64,000 nt of DNA from Mangifera indica. Its lineage: Eukaryota > Streptophyta > Magnoliopsida > Sapindales > Anacardiaceae. The stretch lies in the NCBI RefSeq assembly GCF_011075055.1, contig NC_058140.1:15687945-15751944 (forward strand). The letters are read 5' to 3'. The position numbers and the translations under genes are program-made. Below the pieces are notes generated by a model. It saw nothing but the letters and a program-made list of their open reading frames with translations. It searched no databases and had not been told where the DNA came from. How positions within the stretch are numbered: position 1 is the stretch's first letter; every line of letters begins with the position of its first letter. Below are positions 1-15,063 of the stretch, piece by piece.

Positions 1-1114
1 TACAACTACAATACTGAATTTACAAGAAATCTCTCAATCATGTAACCCAACAAACTCTGAAAAAGGTGACTCTGTTTCCGTATGAAGAATGATGCAAATT
101 TTATCTCTAGTTGCCATATATGCTCAAGTGGGTTTTTGGAAGGTGATCATGTTTTCGTGCGAAGAAAGATATAAATTTTTTGCCGATTTGAATGGCAAAA
201 TGTGTGATGTCAAATATAAGAGTTTAGATAAATCTCTTAACAATATATCGATATTATACTTTTAATTTACGTAATATAAAATGTCATTTTAAATATATAA
301 TTGAATACACTTTTATATGTGTTATTACATAAATATTACTAATTTCGGAAGTGGGTTTTGATTATTTTATCTTTGATTGTTTATTTTGAATATGGAAGTT
401 CCAAAACAATGGAGAATCCATCCCATTAATCCAATGTCTTGAAAGCATATCTCCGCGAATATTCAGTTAATAAGACAAAATTAATATATTGCTGAACTGA
501 ATTTTGTCTCCTCATTACTTTCTTAAACCATGGATGGACGCAAAAACAATTAATAAAACTATATTATATAATTAATTTTCTATTACTTCCAAGAACAGTA
601 TCACTTTAGAAGATCGCCTGGGATATGCATGGTATTTTCCTTCTTAAACAATGGAAAATCTAGTAGGATTCTCGTCAAAATACGTGCAGAAAACCACCAC
701 GAATCCTCTTAATCTGTAAAGAATTTCTCTTCATTTCCTTGTGTTCTCCATTATAAGCACTTTTGAGGCCAATTTCATAACTTTGAGAGTATCTAAGGCA
801 TCAATATCTTAATCATTCATTTGTAGAATGTTTTAGTGGAAAATATAAATATAGGGCCTCTCACTTTTTAAAATTTTGTTTTCATTGGGTTGATTAATAT
901 GGTGTATATATTATTATTATTATTATTAAATTATTATTTTGAATTATAATTAAGAAAATAAATTATTGCATGTTGTTGTGTAAATTATTGCAAGTATTGA
1001 TAATTAGAGATCAACTTTTAGTTATGATTTGTGATGACAATAGTGATCTCGACATGTGGAGACACATATTTTTATGAAAATGTAAGAAGAATATTAAAAA
1101 AACAAAACAAAGTT
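1..1114. other. AT-rich intergenic flank, no gene seen
   Basis: No reading frame with recognisable protein similarity is present on either strand. The stretch is AT-rich and has a short ATT/TAT microsatellite near 909-930. It serves only as the left flank of the copia insertion. Confidence 0.6.
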
Positions 1115-1119
1115 ACAAC

Positions 1120-1286
1120 TGTTGTGACCTGAAGTCTCACATCGCTCCCGTGCAGTCCACTGAGCGTGTATATAGGCAGGGGCCAGAAGCCCTTAACCCA
1201 GTTGAGGCATTTTCCCAAAGTGGAGAAACAAAACCGTGCGGGTCTGAAGCCCAAAGCGGACAATATCGATTGGGCTGTTTATAACA
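1120..1286 (+). repeat. 5' LTR of the copia element
   Basis: This 167 bp repeat has TG...CA ends and a TATA-like motif (GTGTATATAGGC) near its middle. It also contains the CCTGAAGT word that recurs through the element. It matches 7020-7186 except at 5 positions. Confidence 0.9.
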
Positions 1287-1300
1287 CGTTATCAGCACGA
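1287..1300 (+). other. Primer-binding site, probably for a tRNA-Ile half molecule
   Basis: CGTTATCAGCACGA directly follows the LTR end. Its complement, TCGTGCTGATAACG, matches the anticodon arm of plant tRNA-Ile(AAU) as I recall it (TCGTGCTAATAACG). The single difference falls at wobble position 34, where the mature tRNA carries inosine, which pairs with C. That implies priming from a tRNA cut in the anticodon stem, as in Drosophila copia (which uses initiator tRNA-Met). The position is seen in the sequence; the tRNA identity rests on memory. Confidence 0.6.
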
Positions 1301-1446
1301 TCAGCTCAGGTATATTATATCTTTATATTACGCCGTTATGCTGCTTAAATATTATAAATACAGATATCCCAGTTATGATGTCCTAGTTGACTTTTAATTT
1401 ATGTTATATTTCTGCTTAATTTTTCCTTATAATTATACAATATTTG

Positions 1447-2360
1447 CAACCCGAAGTTTGCAAAATTGTAAATCTGGACCTGAAGTTCTGAAACTCTTGA
1501 ATCTGGACCTGAAGTCCTGCATATTATTTGTAACATGAAGTTTACAAAATTATGAATTTAGACCTGAAGTCTGAAATATCATAAATCTGAACCTGAAGTT
1601 ATGAATTCTATTTGTAACTTGAAGTTTACAAAATTATGAATCTGGACCTGCAGTCCTGAATATCATGAATCTGGATCTGAAATCCAGAATATCATTCGTA
1701 ACCCGAAGTTTACGAAATTATAAATTTGTGACCTGAAGTCATAAATATTATTTGTAACCTGAAGCTTACAAAACCAAGAATCTGGACCGAAAGTCCTGAT
1801 ATTATTTAAATATTTATTTTCATTGTATTCCATTTATTTGAATATTTATTTATTCGCATATTTATTTATTTGAATCTTTATTTTTATTTATATCCGATTT
1901 ACAACCTAAAGTTTGTAAAATCGTGAAAAAATCATATATATGGGCCCGAAGTCCCGAGTTTTATGATTTATAACTTGAAGTTTGTAAAATCATGAGAATA
2001 CATGTTTATGGGCCGGAAGTCCCCAGTTTCATAAATATGGGCAGGAAGTCCTCAGTTTCATCAAAGTCTTTATTTTAATAATGATATCACCTTTGCAACC
2101 TGAAGTTTGCATAAAGTGTGAAAAATATAGACTTGAAGTCCAAAATATATTCTGAATACTAATTACAAAACCAGAAGTTTTGTAAATATAAGATAATATA
2201 TGGACCTGAAGTTTCCAAAATTAATCTTAATATTTCTCCTACAAAATCAGCTGTTTTGTAAATATGAAATAATATTTGAACCTGAAGTTTCAAAGATTAA
2301 CTCATATATATTGTTTACAAAACCAGAAGTTTTGTAAAAATGACAATAATTGAACCTGAA
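1447..2360 (+). repeat. Degenerate CCTGAAGT repeat tract in place of gag
   Basis: About 26 copies of an octamer-centred word (CCTGAAGT, CCCGAAGT, CTTGAAGT, CCAGAAGT) recur every 25-45 bp. They are usually followed by TTGCAAAAT or TTTACAAAAT and alternate with ATCTGGAC. Sparser copies continue to about 2700. The word also occurs in both LTRs. No open frame spans the tract. Confidence 0.8.
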
Positions 2361-2871
2361 GTTCCTAAAATTAGATGGATAATATTAAATGGGCTTTTTA
2401 CATGAGTCTCCACCTAAAATTTGTGAGCCTTGAAAAAAAAAACTAACTAAATAACATATCCCAGAAGGATAAATATAAGACTATTATCTTTTGACATCAT
2501 ATCCCTGAAGGATTGCAAGCTGAAATATGAATACAATGACTCTATATTTAGTATAAATCTGTAATATTCAGAATCTTTTCCTGAATGTGGAAGATAAAAT
2601 ATTCCCCACATTTTATTTTTGCTCCTGTAGTAGCAATATCAGAAAAGAAATTCTGAATTAATATTTTTCTCGTTATATATCGTTCCCTGAAGTGAACGCA
2701 ACTACCAGAAGTAGTTATTATGAGTATGAAATACCCAAAATTTTTATAATTAAATCCATCATATATATTTATTTTGGAGTCATACATATTATTTTGTATT
2801 TTATTGTCATGTTCTCTTCCTTTCAATATTTTGTATACGTTATAACTAACGTAAATTTTAAATGAAAGGAA

Positions 2872-5800
2872 ATGGACTCCAAAATTGAAGCGTTGACTTC
2901 AAAAGCTGATGTGGGAGACATATGTTTGGTGGATAGTGCAACAACGCACACAATTTTTAAGGAAAAGAAAATTTTCTTATCTTTAGCATTAATTGAAGCT
3001 AAAGTAACCACCATATCAGGATCAATTGATCTGATAGAAGGCTCCGAAAGAGCCACAATTATGTTAAATAATGGGACCAAATTAAGCATCAATGATGCAT
3101 TATATTCAAGTAGATCCAGAAGAAATCTACTAAGTTTTAAAGATATAAGAAAAAATGGTTATCATCTTGAAACCATGAGTGAAAATGGTGCAGAATTCAT
3201 CTGTATAACTAGTAATGCCTCCGGAAGAAGGCTTATACTAGAAAAATTGCCTCCTTTATCATCTGGATTGTATTATACAACCATAAAGGTAATTGAGACC
3301 TACGCAGTATCGAACCAGAAGTTCGTTGATCCAAAAGCATTTATGCTTTGGCATGATCGTTTAAGCCACCCAGGATCTACAATGATGCGTAGGATTGTTG
3401 AAAATTCACATGGACATACATTACAGAATCATAAAATTTTATTGTCTAGTGAACAATTCTGCACTGCTTGTTCTCAAGGCAAATTAGTAATAAGACCATC
3501 TCCCTCCAAAATTGGAGGTGAATCCCCATCATTCTTGCAAAGGATTCAAAGAGATATATGTGGACCCATTCACCCACCAAGTGGGCCATTTTGTTATTTT
3601 ATGGTCTTAATTGATGCATCTGCACGATGGTCTCATGTTTGTTTATTGCCTAGTCGAAATGTTGCATTTGCTAAACTGTTAGCACAAATTATCAAATTAA
3701 AAGCACATTTCGTAGATTATTCGATCAAGTCAATATGGCTAGATAATGCTGGTGAATTTACATCCAAAACATTTGATGATTATTGCATGTCTATGGGGAT
3801 TGAGGTTGAACATCCAGTCCCGCATGTCCACACACAGAATGGATTAGCTGAGTCTCTTATCAAACGACTCCAGGTAATTGCACGTACTTTATTATTAAAA
3901 AGTCAATTACCTACTTCTATATGGGGACATGCTATATTACATGCTGCAGCGTTAATTCGCTTGCGACCTTCTTCTTATCATCAATATTCTCCCCTACAAT
4001 GGATTCTTGGTTACCAACCTAATGTATCTCATTTGAGAATATTTGGTTGTGCTGTATATGTCCCTATTGCGTCCCCTCAACGCACAAAAATGGGACCCTA
4101 ACGTTGTTTGAGAATATATGTTGGATATAATTCACCATCTATTATTAGGTATCTGGAACCATTAACAGGTGATCTTTTTACTGCACGATTTACAGATTAT
4201 CACTTTGATGAGACAACTTTCCCATCTTTAGGGGAAAAGAAAATGCCTCCTGAAGTTAGGCATGAACTTACTTGGTATGTACCTACCATGTCTCATTTAG
4301 ATCCTCACACATCCCAAAGTGAAACTGAAGTGCAAAAGATAGTGCGATTACAAATTATTGTCAACCAAATGCCTGATGCATTTGTGGATACAGCAAAAGT
4401 GACAAGATCACATGTTCCAGCTACTAATGCACCATCAAGAATCAATGTGACTGCTGAACAGTCCATTCGAGTCGTGACTGATCCATCTACCTCACGCCAA
4501 AAGCGTGGTAGACCTGTTGGATCGAAGGACACTGTCTCTCGAAAAAGAAAGGCAAATAATCAAACAAATATTCCTCCAAAAGAGGTTATGGTCCCTGAAG
4601 AGACTCAAGCCCCTGAAGTGGCACAAACCCCTGAAGTGGCACAAACCCCTGAAGTGGTACAATATCCTGAAGAACAGGAAAATGAGAATATTGAAATATC
4701 TTTAAATTATGTTCATACACAAGAAATGTGGAATCGTGAAACAATTATAGTTGATGATATATTCTCATTTGCAGTAGCTACTGAAATTCTGAATGATGAT
4801 GATTTTAAGCCACGTACTGTGGCTGAGTGCAAACAAAGACATGATTGGCCTAAATGGGAAGAAGCAATTCAAACAGAATTAGCTTCTCTAGCAAAACGTC
4901 AAGTGTTTGGGCCTGTAGTTCCAACACCTCAAGACGTACAACCCGTTGGATATAAATAGGTATTTGTGAGAAAAAGAAATGAGAAAAATGAAATTGCTAG
5001 ATATAAAGCCAGGCTTGTAGCCCAAGGCTTTTCCCAAAGGCCCAGTATAGACTTTGATGAAACATATACACCTGTAATGGATATAATCACATTCAGATAT
5101 TTAATCAGTTTAACAGTCTCTGAAGGACTGGATATGCGTCTAATGGACGTAGTTACTGCTTATTTATATGGAAATTTGGACACTGAAATTTACATGAAAC
5201 TCCCTGAAGGATACAAATTGTTTGAAGTAAAAAGTGTCAATTCAAGAGGCTTGTACTCAATTAAATTACAACGATCATTGTACGGATTAAAACAATCCGG
5301 ACGTATGTGGTACAATCGCCTTAGTGAATATTTGAAAAAAGAGGGTTATGTGAATGACCCTATATGCCCATGTGTCTTTATCAGAAGGTCAGAATCGGGA
5401 TTTGCTATTGTAGCAGTTTATGTTGATGACATGAATTTAATTAGGACTCCTGAAGAGCTCTCAAAAACTGCTGAATATCTGAAAAAAGAATTTGAAATGA
5501 AGGATTTGGGGAAAACAAAATATTGTCTCGGCCTGCAGATCGAGCACAATTCAAATGGAATACTTATCCATCAAGCAGCGTATATTGAAAAATTATTAAA
5601 ACGCTTTAATATGGATAAAGCTTATCCTTTGAGCACCCCAATGGTTGTTCGGTCTCTTGATCCAAAAAAGGACCCATTTCATCCTAAAGAAGAAGATGAA
5701 AAGATACTTGATCCTGAAGTACCATATCTTAATGCCATTGGAGCCTTATTATATTTGGCCCAATGTACGAGACCGGATATATCCTTCGCAGTTAATTTAT

Positions 5801-6429
5801 TGGCCCGATTTAGCTCTGCACCAACCCGTCGCCATTGGAACGGAATCAAATATATACTCCGTTACCTATGTGGGACTAGAGATTTAGGATTATTCTATTC
5901 TGTCAAATCTCCTAAAAATCCTAGTTTGGTTGGATATGCAGATGCTGGTTATCTTTCTGACCCCCATAAGGCCCGTTCACAAACGGGATATGTTTTCACT
6001 TATAATGACACAGCTATATCATGGCGCTCCACCAAGCAGACCTTGGTTGCAACTTCTTCAAATCATTCAAAAATTTTAGCTCTCCATGAGGCCAGCCGAG
6101 AATGTATATGGTTACGGTCTGTCATCCATCATATTCAGAATGCATGTAGTCTTCCTTCTACAACAGACACTCCTTCCATATTATATGAAGATAATGCAGC
6201 ATGTATAGCCCAAATTAGAGGTGGGTACATCAAAGGAGACAGAACCAAACATATCTCACTGAAGTTCTTTTACACTCATGAGCTCCAGCAGAGTAAAAAG
6301 ATTGATGTCAAGCAAATCAGATCATGTGAGAATCTTGCAGATTTGTTCACTAAGACACTACCGACATCAACATTTGAGAAGTTAATGTATAACATCGGTA
6401 TGCGGCGGCTCAACAAGCAACCAAGTTGA
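2872..6429 (+). pseudogene. copia pol polyprotein (protease-integrase-RT-RNase H) with two nonsense codons
   Basis: One uninterrupted frame of 1,186 codons, counting the stops, encodes a copia polyprotein. The protease motif DSATTHT lies near residue 23. The integrase zinc module follows (HDRLSH, then CTAC), and then the DDE core with Asp in RDICGP, Asp in WLDNAGEF and Glu in NGLAES. The reverse transcriptase has the YVDD active site near 5421. RNase H has VGYADAGY and YEDNAAC. Domain order and length fit Ty1/copia pol. The frame is broken only by TAA at 4099-4101, just after the integrase core, and by TAG at 4957-4959, just before the reverse transcriptase. There are no frameshifts, which fits recent decay. 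Other copies could mobilise it in trans if its ends still work. Confidence 0.92.
4603..4674 (+). repeat. 18 bp in-frame tandem repeat encoding Pro-Glu-Val units
   Basis: Repeats of an 18 bp unit (CCTGAAGTGGCACAAACC) encode PEVAQT-like hexapeptides in the linker between integrase and reverse transcriptase. The core is the same CCTGAAGT word that fills the untranslated leader. Confidence 0.8.
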
Positions 6430-6465
6430 TCCTATTATAAAGAGGGAGAGCGTTTATCAGGGGGA

Positions 6466-6988
6466 GCATTCATCAGGCAAATTTTGAAGGTTATTCAATA
6501 TTGGACAAAAGGTGCACTGTACTCTTTTTTCCTTCGCTAGGTTTTGTCCCACTGGGTTTTCCTAGTAAGGTTTTTAACGAGGCAGTTTAAGGACGTCCAA
6601 CGCCAACTTACAGGACATTTAATAATTATGTTCCTTTGCTTTGGTTTTTATCCCACTGGGTTTTTCCTTAGCAAGGTTAATATAATTATCTGTAAGTGGT
6701 GAAAATCCAAGGGGAAGTGTTGCAGATGGTGGATTTTTCCACCCCCTCTTTTTGACTTTAGCCAAAAGAAATAGGAAGGCATTAAATGCCTCTGAAGCTT
6801 AGCCTGGAAGGAATTATTTTTATTGGCTGGAGGGGAGGCAAATTGCCTATAAATACCCCCTCTTCTCTTCATGTAAACTACAATTTTCTCTTCTCTTAAT
6901 CCGGAAATAATAATTGTTTTGCTCTCTTCCTCTCTTTTTATTCAATTCTTCTTTAATAATTTATCTTTGCTAAATTAATTTTATAACA
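6466..6988 (+). repeat. Embedded long LTR-like sequence ending in a second primer-site copy
   Basis: After a purine stretch (CAGGGGGAG) this segment has features of a larger copia LTR. It carries two CCCACTGGGTTTT blocks (near 6548 and 6650), a TATA box (CCTATAAATAC, about 6846) and a pyrimidine-rich leader. Its terminal ATAACA is followed at 6989-7002 by the same CGTTATCAGCACGA seen after the 5' LTR. It is not repeated at the 5' end, so it does not act as this copy's LTR. It may be the 3' LTR of a parental element kept inside a recombinant. Confidence 0.55.
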
Positions 6989-7007
6989 CGTTATCAGCAC
7001 GATTCGC

Positions 7008-7019
7008 GATGGGGGGGTG
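7008..7019 (+). other. Polypurine tract
   Basis: GATGGGGGGGTG lies directly before the TG start of the 3' LTR, where plus-strand priming occurs in LTR elements. Confidence 0.6.
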
Positions 7020-7186
7020 TGTTGTGACCTGAAGTCCCACATCGCTCCCGTGCAGTCTACTGAGCGTGTATATAGGCAGGGGCCAGAAGCCCTTAACCCA
7101 GTTGAGACCTTTTCCCAAAGTGGAGAAACAAAACCGTGCGGGCCTGAAGCCCAAAGCGGACAATATCGATTGGGCTGTTTATAACA
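7020..7186 (+). repeat. 3' LTR of the copia element
   Basis: Same length and ends as 1120-1286, with 5 substitutions. It is followed by the second TSD copy, ACAAC, at 7187-7191. Confidence 0.9.
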
Positions 7187-7494
7187 ACAACGATACTTTA
7201 AAGAGAAATGTGAAGGGATTACAAATTATTTAGATCTTTTTTATTAGTGAAAAATAAATACAATAAAATTTAAGGTTTTCTCGCTGATGACAAGAGATAT
7301 CTTTGTTATTTCGATGTCTACATTTATTTTTAAGGTAGTTTTTAATATATCAGATCCTACACTCGACCAATTTATATACATGTTTTATATTTATTCTGTT
7401 AAATTCTTTAAGTTTTATTTAATCTTGATGGTTTGATCTTATTTTGTTTTTTGAATTATATTTTTAGATGATTTAGAGTCATTCAAGCCCCTTT

Positions 7495-8600
7495 TAAAGT
7501 GAAAATGGAAACTTAAAAAAGCAAATGATAAGGGTTTACATCAAGAGACAGAGAGTGATTATGGACAGTCTTATGGTCATAATTGGTGTCCATAATTATT
7601 AGGCGTAAATAGATAAAAAAACATAAAATAAGGTTAAGTGACAGGTATAAAAAGAAAATTATGTCTTCTCCAGGAGGGAACCAAATATACAACAGCTCAA
7701 AGAATTTTTAGAGAGAAAAAGCTCCAAAAAATAAGTAAAAGAGGGAAGATCCAAGATTAAATATAAAAGACCCAAAGAATCAAGATTTGAAGATCTTAGA
7801 GTTTTTTTTATCTCTTTTATTATCTTCTTTTATTGATTCAAAATGTCTCTCTCTCTAACTTTATTATGTAGTTTGAACTTTATAGTCATGAATAACTAAT
7901 TTCTTTTATTAGGGTTTATGAGGAATCTATAAATTCTCAAGGATTATGTAACGGGTTTTGATTTTTAATTAATGATGATGAATGTTTGATTTAGTAATTG
8001 TGATTTTAACTTCTTGCTTGGTGTTAGAGTCTAATACCATGTTTGTTTGTAGATTGGAGTGTGATATTGAGAAATACATACCTAATTAGTTCATGCCTTT
8101 GCTAAACCTAAGGTTTTATTTAGAGATAAATATAAATCTTTTGTAGGCAAATTGATTGTCATAGAAATTAATAGGTTTTGATTAACAACATACCACGAAA
8201 GTAGTTAAGTTTTTAATCTTAACACACTTAATTAATCTTGAGAGAGGAATTAGGTAAAATAGGATAATCAACCATCAACAATTCATCTTATCATTGATTT
8301 TAATTGGATCCGTTACTGATTTTTGAGTAATTGATAATGAAATCATAAACCCTAGGCTTCTTTATAATCGGTATTTCAGTTTTAATTTGCTAGGTGATTA
8401 TTTTTCTTTGTTAATTTCGATTTAGTTAGTTGTTTTATTTTATTATTTTTAATTTAATCCCAATCTATAATATTTTTATTTCTCTAACTAATTTAAACTA
8501 CAAAATAAACTAGTATTTAACAACCAATCTCTGTGGGATCGACATCTTTTTATATTACTTGATTGACTCGTATACTTGTGAGCCATTGGCAACAAAATGA
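7495..8600 (+). mobile_element. Decayed LTR-like remnant, probably Ty3/gypsy type
   Basis: The texture resembles the transcribed part of plant gypsy (Athila/Tat-type) LTRs. An adenine-rich leader mentions GGGAAGATCCAAGA; near 8520 comes AACCAATCTCTGTGGGATCG; then CGTATACTTGTGAGCCATTG, a decayed form of the usual LTR end and start of the internal region. No partner LTR, TSD or coding frame is visible. The family assignment comes from memory of such sequences. The 300 bp between the copia element and this segment hold nothing I recognise. Confidence 0.4.
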
Positions 8601-9770
8601 TGTGTTTGAAGGAAAGACAATATTTTCAGAAAGACGTTGAAGTTGTTGCGATCATGTTTATTCCACAAAGAAATTTCTCTACAGTCCACACTACTCTTCC
8701 TGAAATATCTTAACCTCACAACTTGGAGCTTCTTATCCTTCGTTTTGTGTTTGTTTTTTTAAACAAATTGTAGATGTAAATATAATGATGCTGATCTTAT
8801 TGTTCTTCTTGTTCAATTCATCCCTGTTGAAAAAAGAATGTTGAAGTGGGCATGTAGGCTTTTTCTCTTTTTGGTGTATTGGAAATCATATCACATCTAC
8901 ATCCCTGAAAATCATGCAAATCATATCCCAGATTATTAGCCATCACATCCCTAGAGATCATATTTACATTGATGAGCAGATTATTTTCTTCTATTCAAAG
9001 CATAATCCTTTTTTGTACAAATCTTATATTACCAAAAAGAGATTAGAGTTTACAGTATATAAGTCATTGCATGTAAAGATTGAATATACAAGTAATAGAA
9101 AACAAAATTCTTTCTTTACTTTTCTTGAGCTTCTCTGGTTCGCCGTATTGAACCAACTCTACTCTCTCAGATTTTGGCATGGTGTTCTAATTGTCGCCGG
9201 TTTGTTATGTTCTCTTAGGGTTTGATGAGTTGAGTAGCAAAACCTATAGGAGCATAATGTTAAAATAGAGTGGGGGGAAATATATCGAAGTTGCAAAAAT
9301 TATTGTTATTTTTAAAAAATTATGGGTAGACAACTTTGGGAAGAAATAGCATAAAAATTGATTGGATAGGTTTCAGAAAAGAATTTGTTTTATTTAGTTT
9401 CGATTCTAATTCTGAAATTTTAGTATTCAATCAATTTCGGTTCTTACTTTTTCAATAGAATACTTATACCCACTCAATCCTAAAAATATTTGTTAACGGT
9501 TTATTCTTTTTTAATTGTGAGCATAAAATTTTACTATACGATGATAAATACCTAAAGACTAATTTATGTTACTCATTATTATTGTTAGTGATAATAGTTA
9601 TTAATTTTGTCATTTTCATTATATTAAAAGCACATGCAAAAATTAATTTAAATATTAATAATTATATATAATAAATTATTGAATAATTTTAAATTAAATC
9701 AGACTCACAACCTTTTTAATTATTATCTCCCACTGATAATGTTTCAAGAAAAACCATAACTCGGATCCTT
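8601..9770. other. Intergenic, no supported gene
   Basis: AT-rich sequence with no convincing gene. An open frame of about 100 codons near 8914-9225 on the plus strand has no recognisable domain, no codon bias and no promoter context, so it was not called. Confidence 0.5.
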
Positions 9771-9775
9771 CTGAG

Positions 9776-9842
9776 CCCAAAAATGAGACGGGCCAACCCA
9801 ATTGGATCCTGTCAATAATTAGCCCAAATTGACAAAACCCTA
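9776..9842 (+). promoter_or_regulatory. Ribosomal-protein-type promoter: site II motifs and telobox
   Basis: Reverse-complement site II elements (AGCCCA, i.e. TGGGCT) occur at 9776-9781 and 9821-9826, with GGGCCAACCCA between them. A telobox, AAACCCTA, is at 9835-9842. In plants this pair is typical of ribosomal protein genes and others active in dividing cells. It lies about 1.9 kb before the uL3 start codon, which fits a promoter followed by a leader intron. Confidence 0.65.
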
Positions 9843-9949
9843 GGGTGAAAATCAAACGATTCAAATAAATCCTCAGAACCAATCACAGTCGTCAAATCTC
9901 AGTTGGAAACACCATAAAATCCAATCTAAGAGCACACCAAGCTTCCATT

Positions 9950-13744
<3,795 letters not shown>

Positions 13745-14523
13745 TCAACAAACATTGTTTTGAATGGTCATTAAATCAATCCTCTAGTAGTTCAAATTTT
13801 GAGTGAGTTTGTTTTAGTTTTGTAATAACTGGGATTTTGTTGAAATGTTTCTACTTAGTGCTTGGTTTCACTCATCTCCCTCAATCTGCTTTCTATTTTC
13901 TTCAGTCTCTGCTATCGATAATGTACATGTCAAGTCTTCGGAAGACTACCAAAGTAATCAAATATCTAAGAGTAATTGCATTTATTCCTGAAGAGCATGT
14001 CTCATCAAAATGGATTTAACCAAAAAAATAAGAACATGGGCCAGTTTTATATTTATCAATCTCATTTTCTTTCTTTTTTTTATGAACTCATCCGGGCGAA
14101 TGGATCGTGGGTCTAAATTGGACATCTTTTGGCAACTGGATTGTAGCACAAAATTATGCCTATTTATAATATCAATAGTTATTATGAATGAGAACAATTT
14201 GTCAATGTTAATCATTTTATGTTTTTATATATTTTGTGTATAAATATAATTTATACACATCATGTAGATAAAATTTTAGAAAATATAATAAAAATCATTC
14301 TAGCGTGTTCAAATAACATTAGATAATAGCCAACATCACAAAAAGGTATTTTTCAAATAGAGTATAAGTGAATAATAGAAAATACAATGTATCTAATAAA
14401 TTGTGTAAGACTAAATATAGCTTACATGGTTAATAAATTGAGTAAATATATAAGTAATAGATTGCATTTTACTTGATATCCAATTATACTATAAAAATGT
14501 AACGATACAAACTAGATATCTGA
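13745..14523. other. uL3 3' flank and AT-rich intergenic
   Basis: The first 200-300 bp should hold the uL3 3' UTR. The rest is AT-rich. Short frames on both strands around 13840-14240 are not supported by any similarity. Confidence 0.5.
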
Positions 14524-14532
14524 TATAAAAAA

Positions 14533-15054
14533 GGCCAAAGGACTATTTCCCACCCAAGGTATGTTTTTTCTACAAATTCCTATCCGTTAACTTTAAAAAA
14601 CCCGTTTACCTACCTATGAGCTGTTAAAAAAAAGGGTAGATTGACGAATTCAGGGATAAAATCGTCATTTCATCTATAATATTAAAAATAAACTTTAATT
14701 TAATTTATTTTTTACCCCTAAACCCTCATCTTCGTCGGCGACGACGCCTAGGAGCATCGGAGGCTGCACGGTCGGAAGGAGGTGCCGTCGAGGAGGGAGA
14801 GTAGGTGCTTGGAGAGTGTCGGTCATCGCCGGAAAAATTGAATCTGAATTTGGAAACCCTAGGGGAAAAATACAGTTTTTGAAAACTTAGGTTGGGGGGA
14901 AAGTGTTAGTTTTTAGGGTTTGGAGGGGAAAATGATATAACCAACGGACTCAGTTAAGTTTAACGGCCCATGGATGGGTAAATGAGTTTTTCAAAGTTAA
15001 TGGAGGGAACTTTGAGAGTTCATCATAGTTTGGGTGGGAAATAGTCCTTTGGCC
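14533..15054. mobile_element. Mutator-like MITE, copy 1 (522 bp)
   Basis: Near-perfect terminal inverted repeats start GGCCAAAGGACTATTTCCCA and the copy ends with their complement. A perfect 9 bp duplication, TATAAAAAA, flanks it at 14524-14532 and 15055-15063. A 9 bp TSD is the mark of Mutator-like elements. There is no transposase. The centre (about 14720-14850) is GC-rich compared with the ends and may be captured host sequence. Confidence 0.9.
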
Positions 15055-15063
15055 TATAAAAAA

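Larger units (their letters stand above)
1120..7186 (+). mobile_element. Ty1/copia LTR retrotransposon without gag, 167 bp LTRs, TSD ACAAC
   Basis: Two 167 bp direct repeats (1120-1286 and 7020-7186) begin TGTTGTGACC and end TTTATAACA. They bound a copia-order polyprotein: protease, integrase, reverse transcriptase, RNase H. The flanks carry a perfect 5 bp target-site duplication, ACAAC at 1115-1119 and 7187-7191, so the outer ends are real. A primer-binding site follows the 5' LTR and a G-rich purine tract precedes the 3' LTR. The LTRs differ at 5 positions by eye (about 97% identity), suggesting a fairly young insertion. Two oddities: no gag frame or CCHC zinc knuckle lies between the 5' LTR and the protease, where about 1 kb of CCTGAAGT-type repeats is found instead; and a second, longer LTR-like sequence sits between the polyprotein and the 3' LTR. 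With no gag and two nonsense codons, the copy should not be autonomous. Confidence 0.9.

Noticed and set aside
2548..3092. Minus-strand open frames of about 90 codons over the start of copia pol
   Set aside because: They lie opposite the real protease frame or in AT-rich leader and resemble no protein.
8914..9225. 103-codon plus-strand frame
   Set aside because: No domain, no promoter or splice context and random-looking composition.
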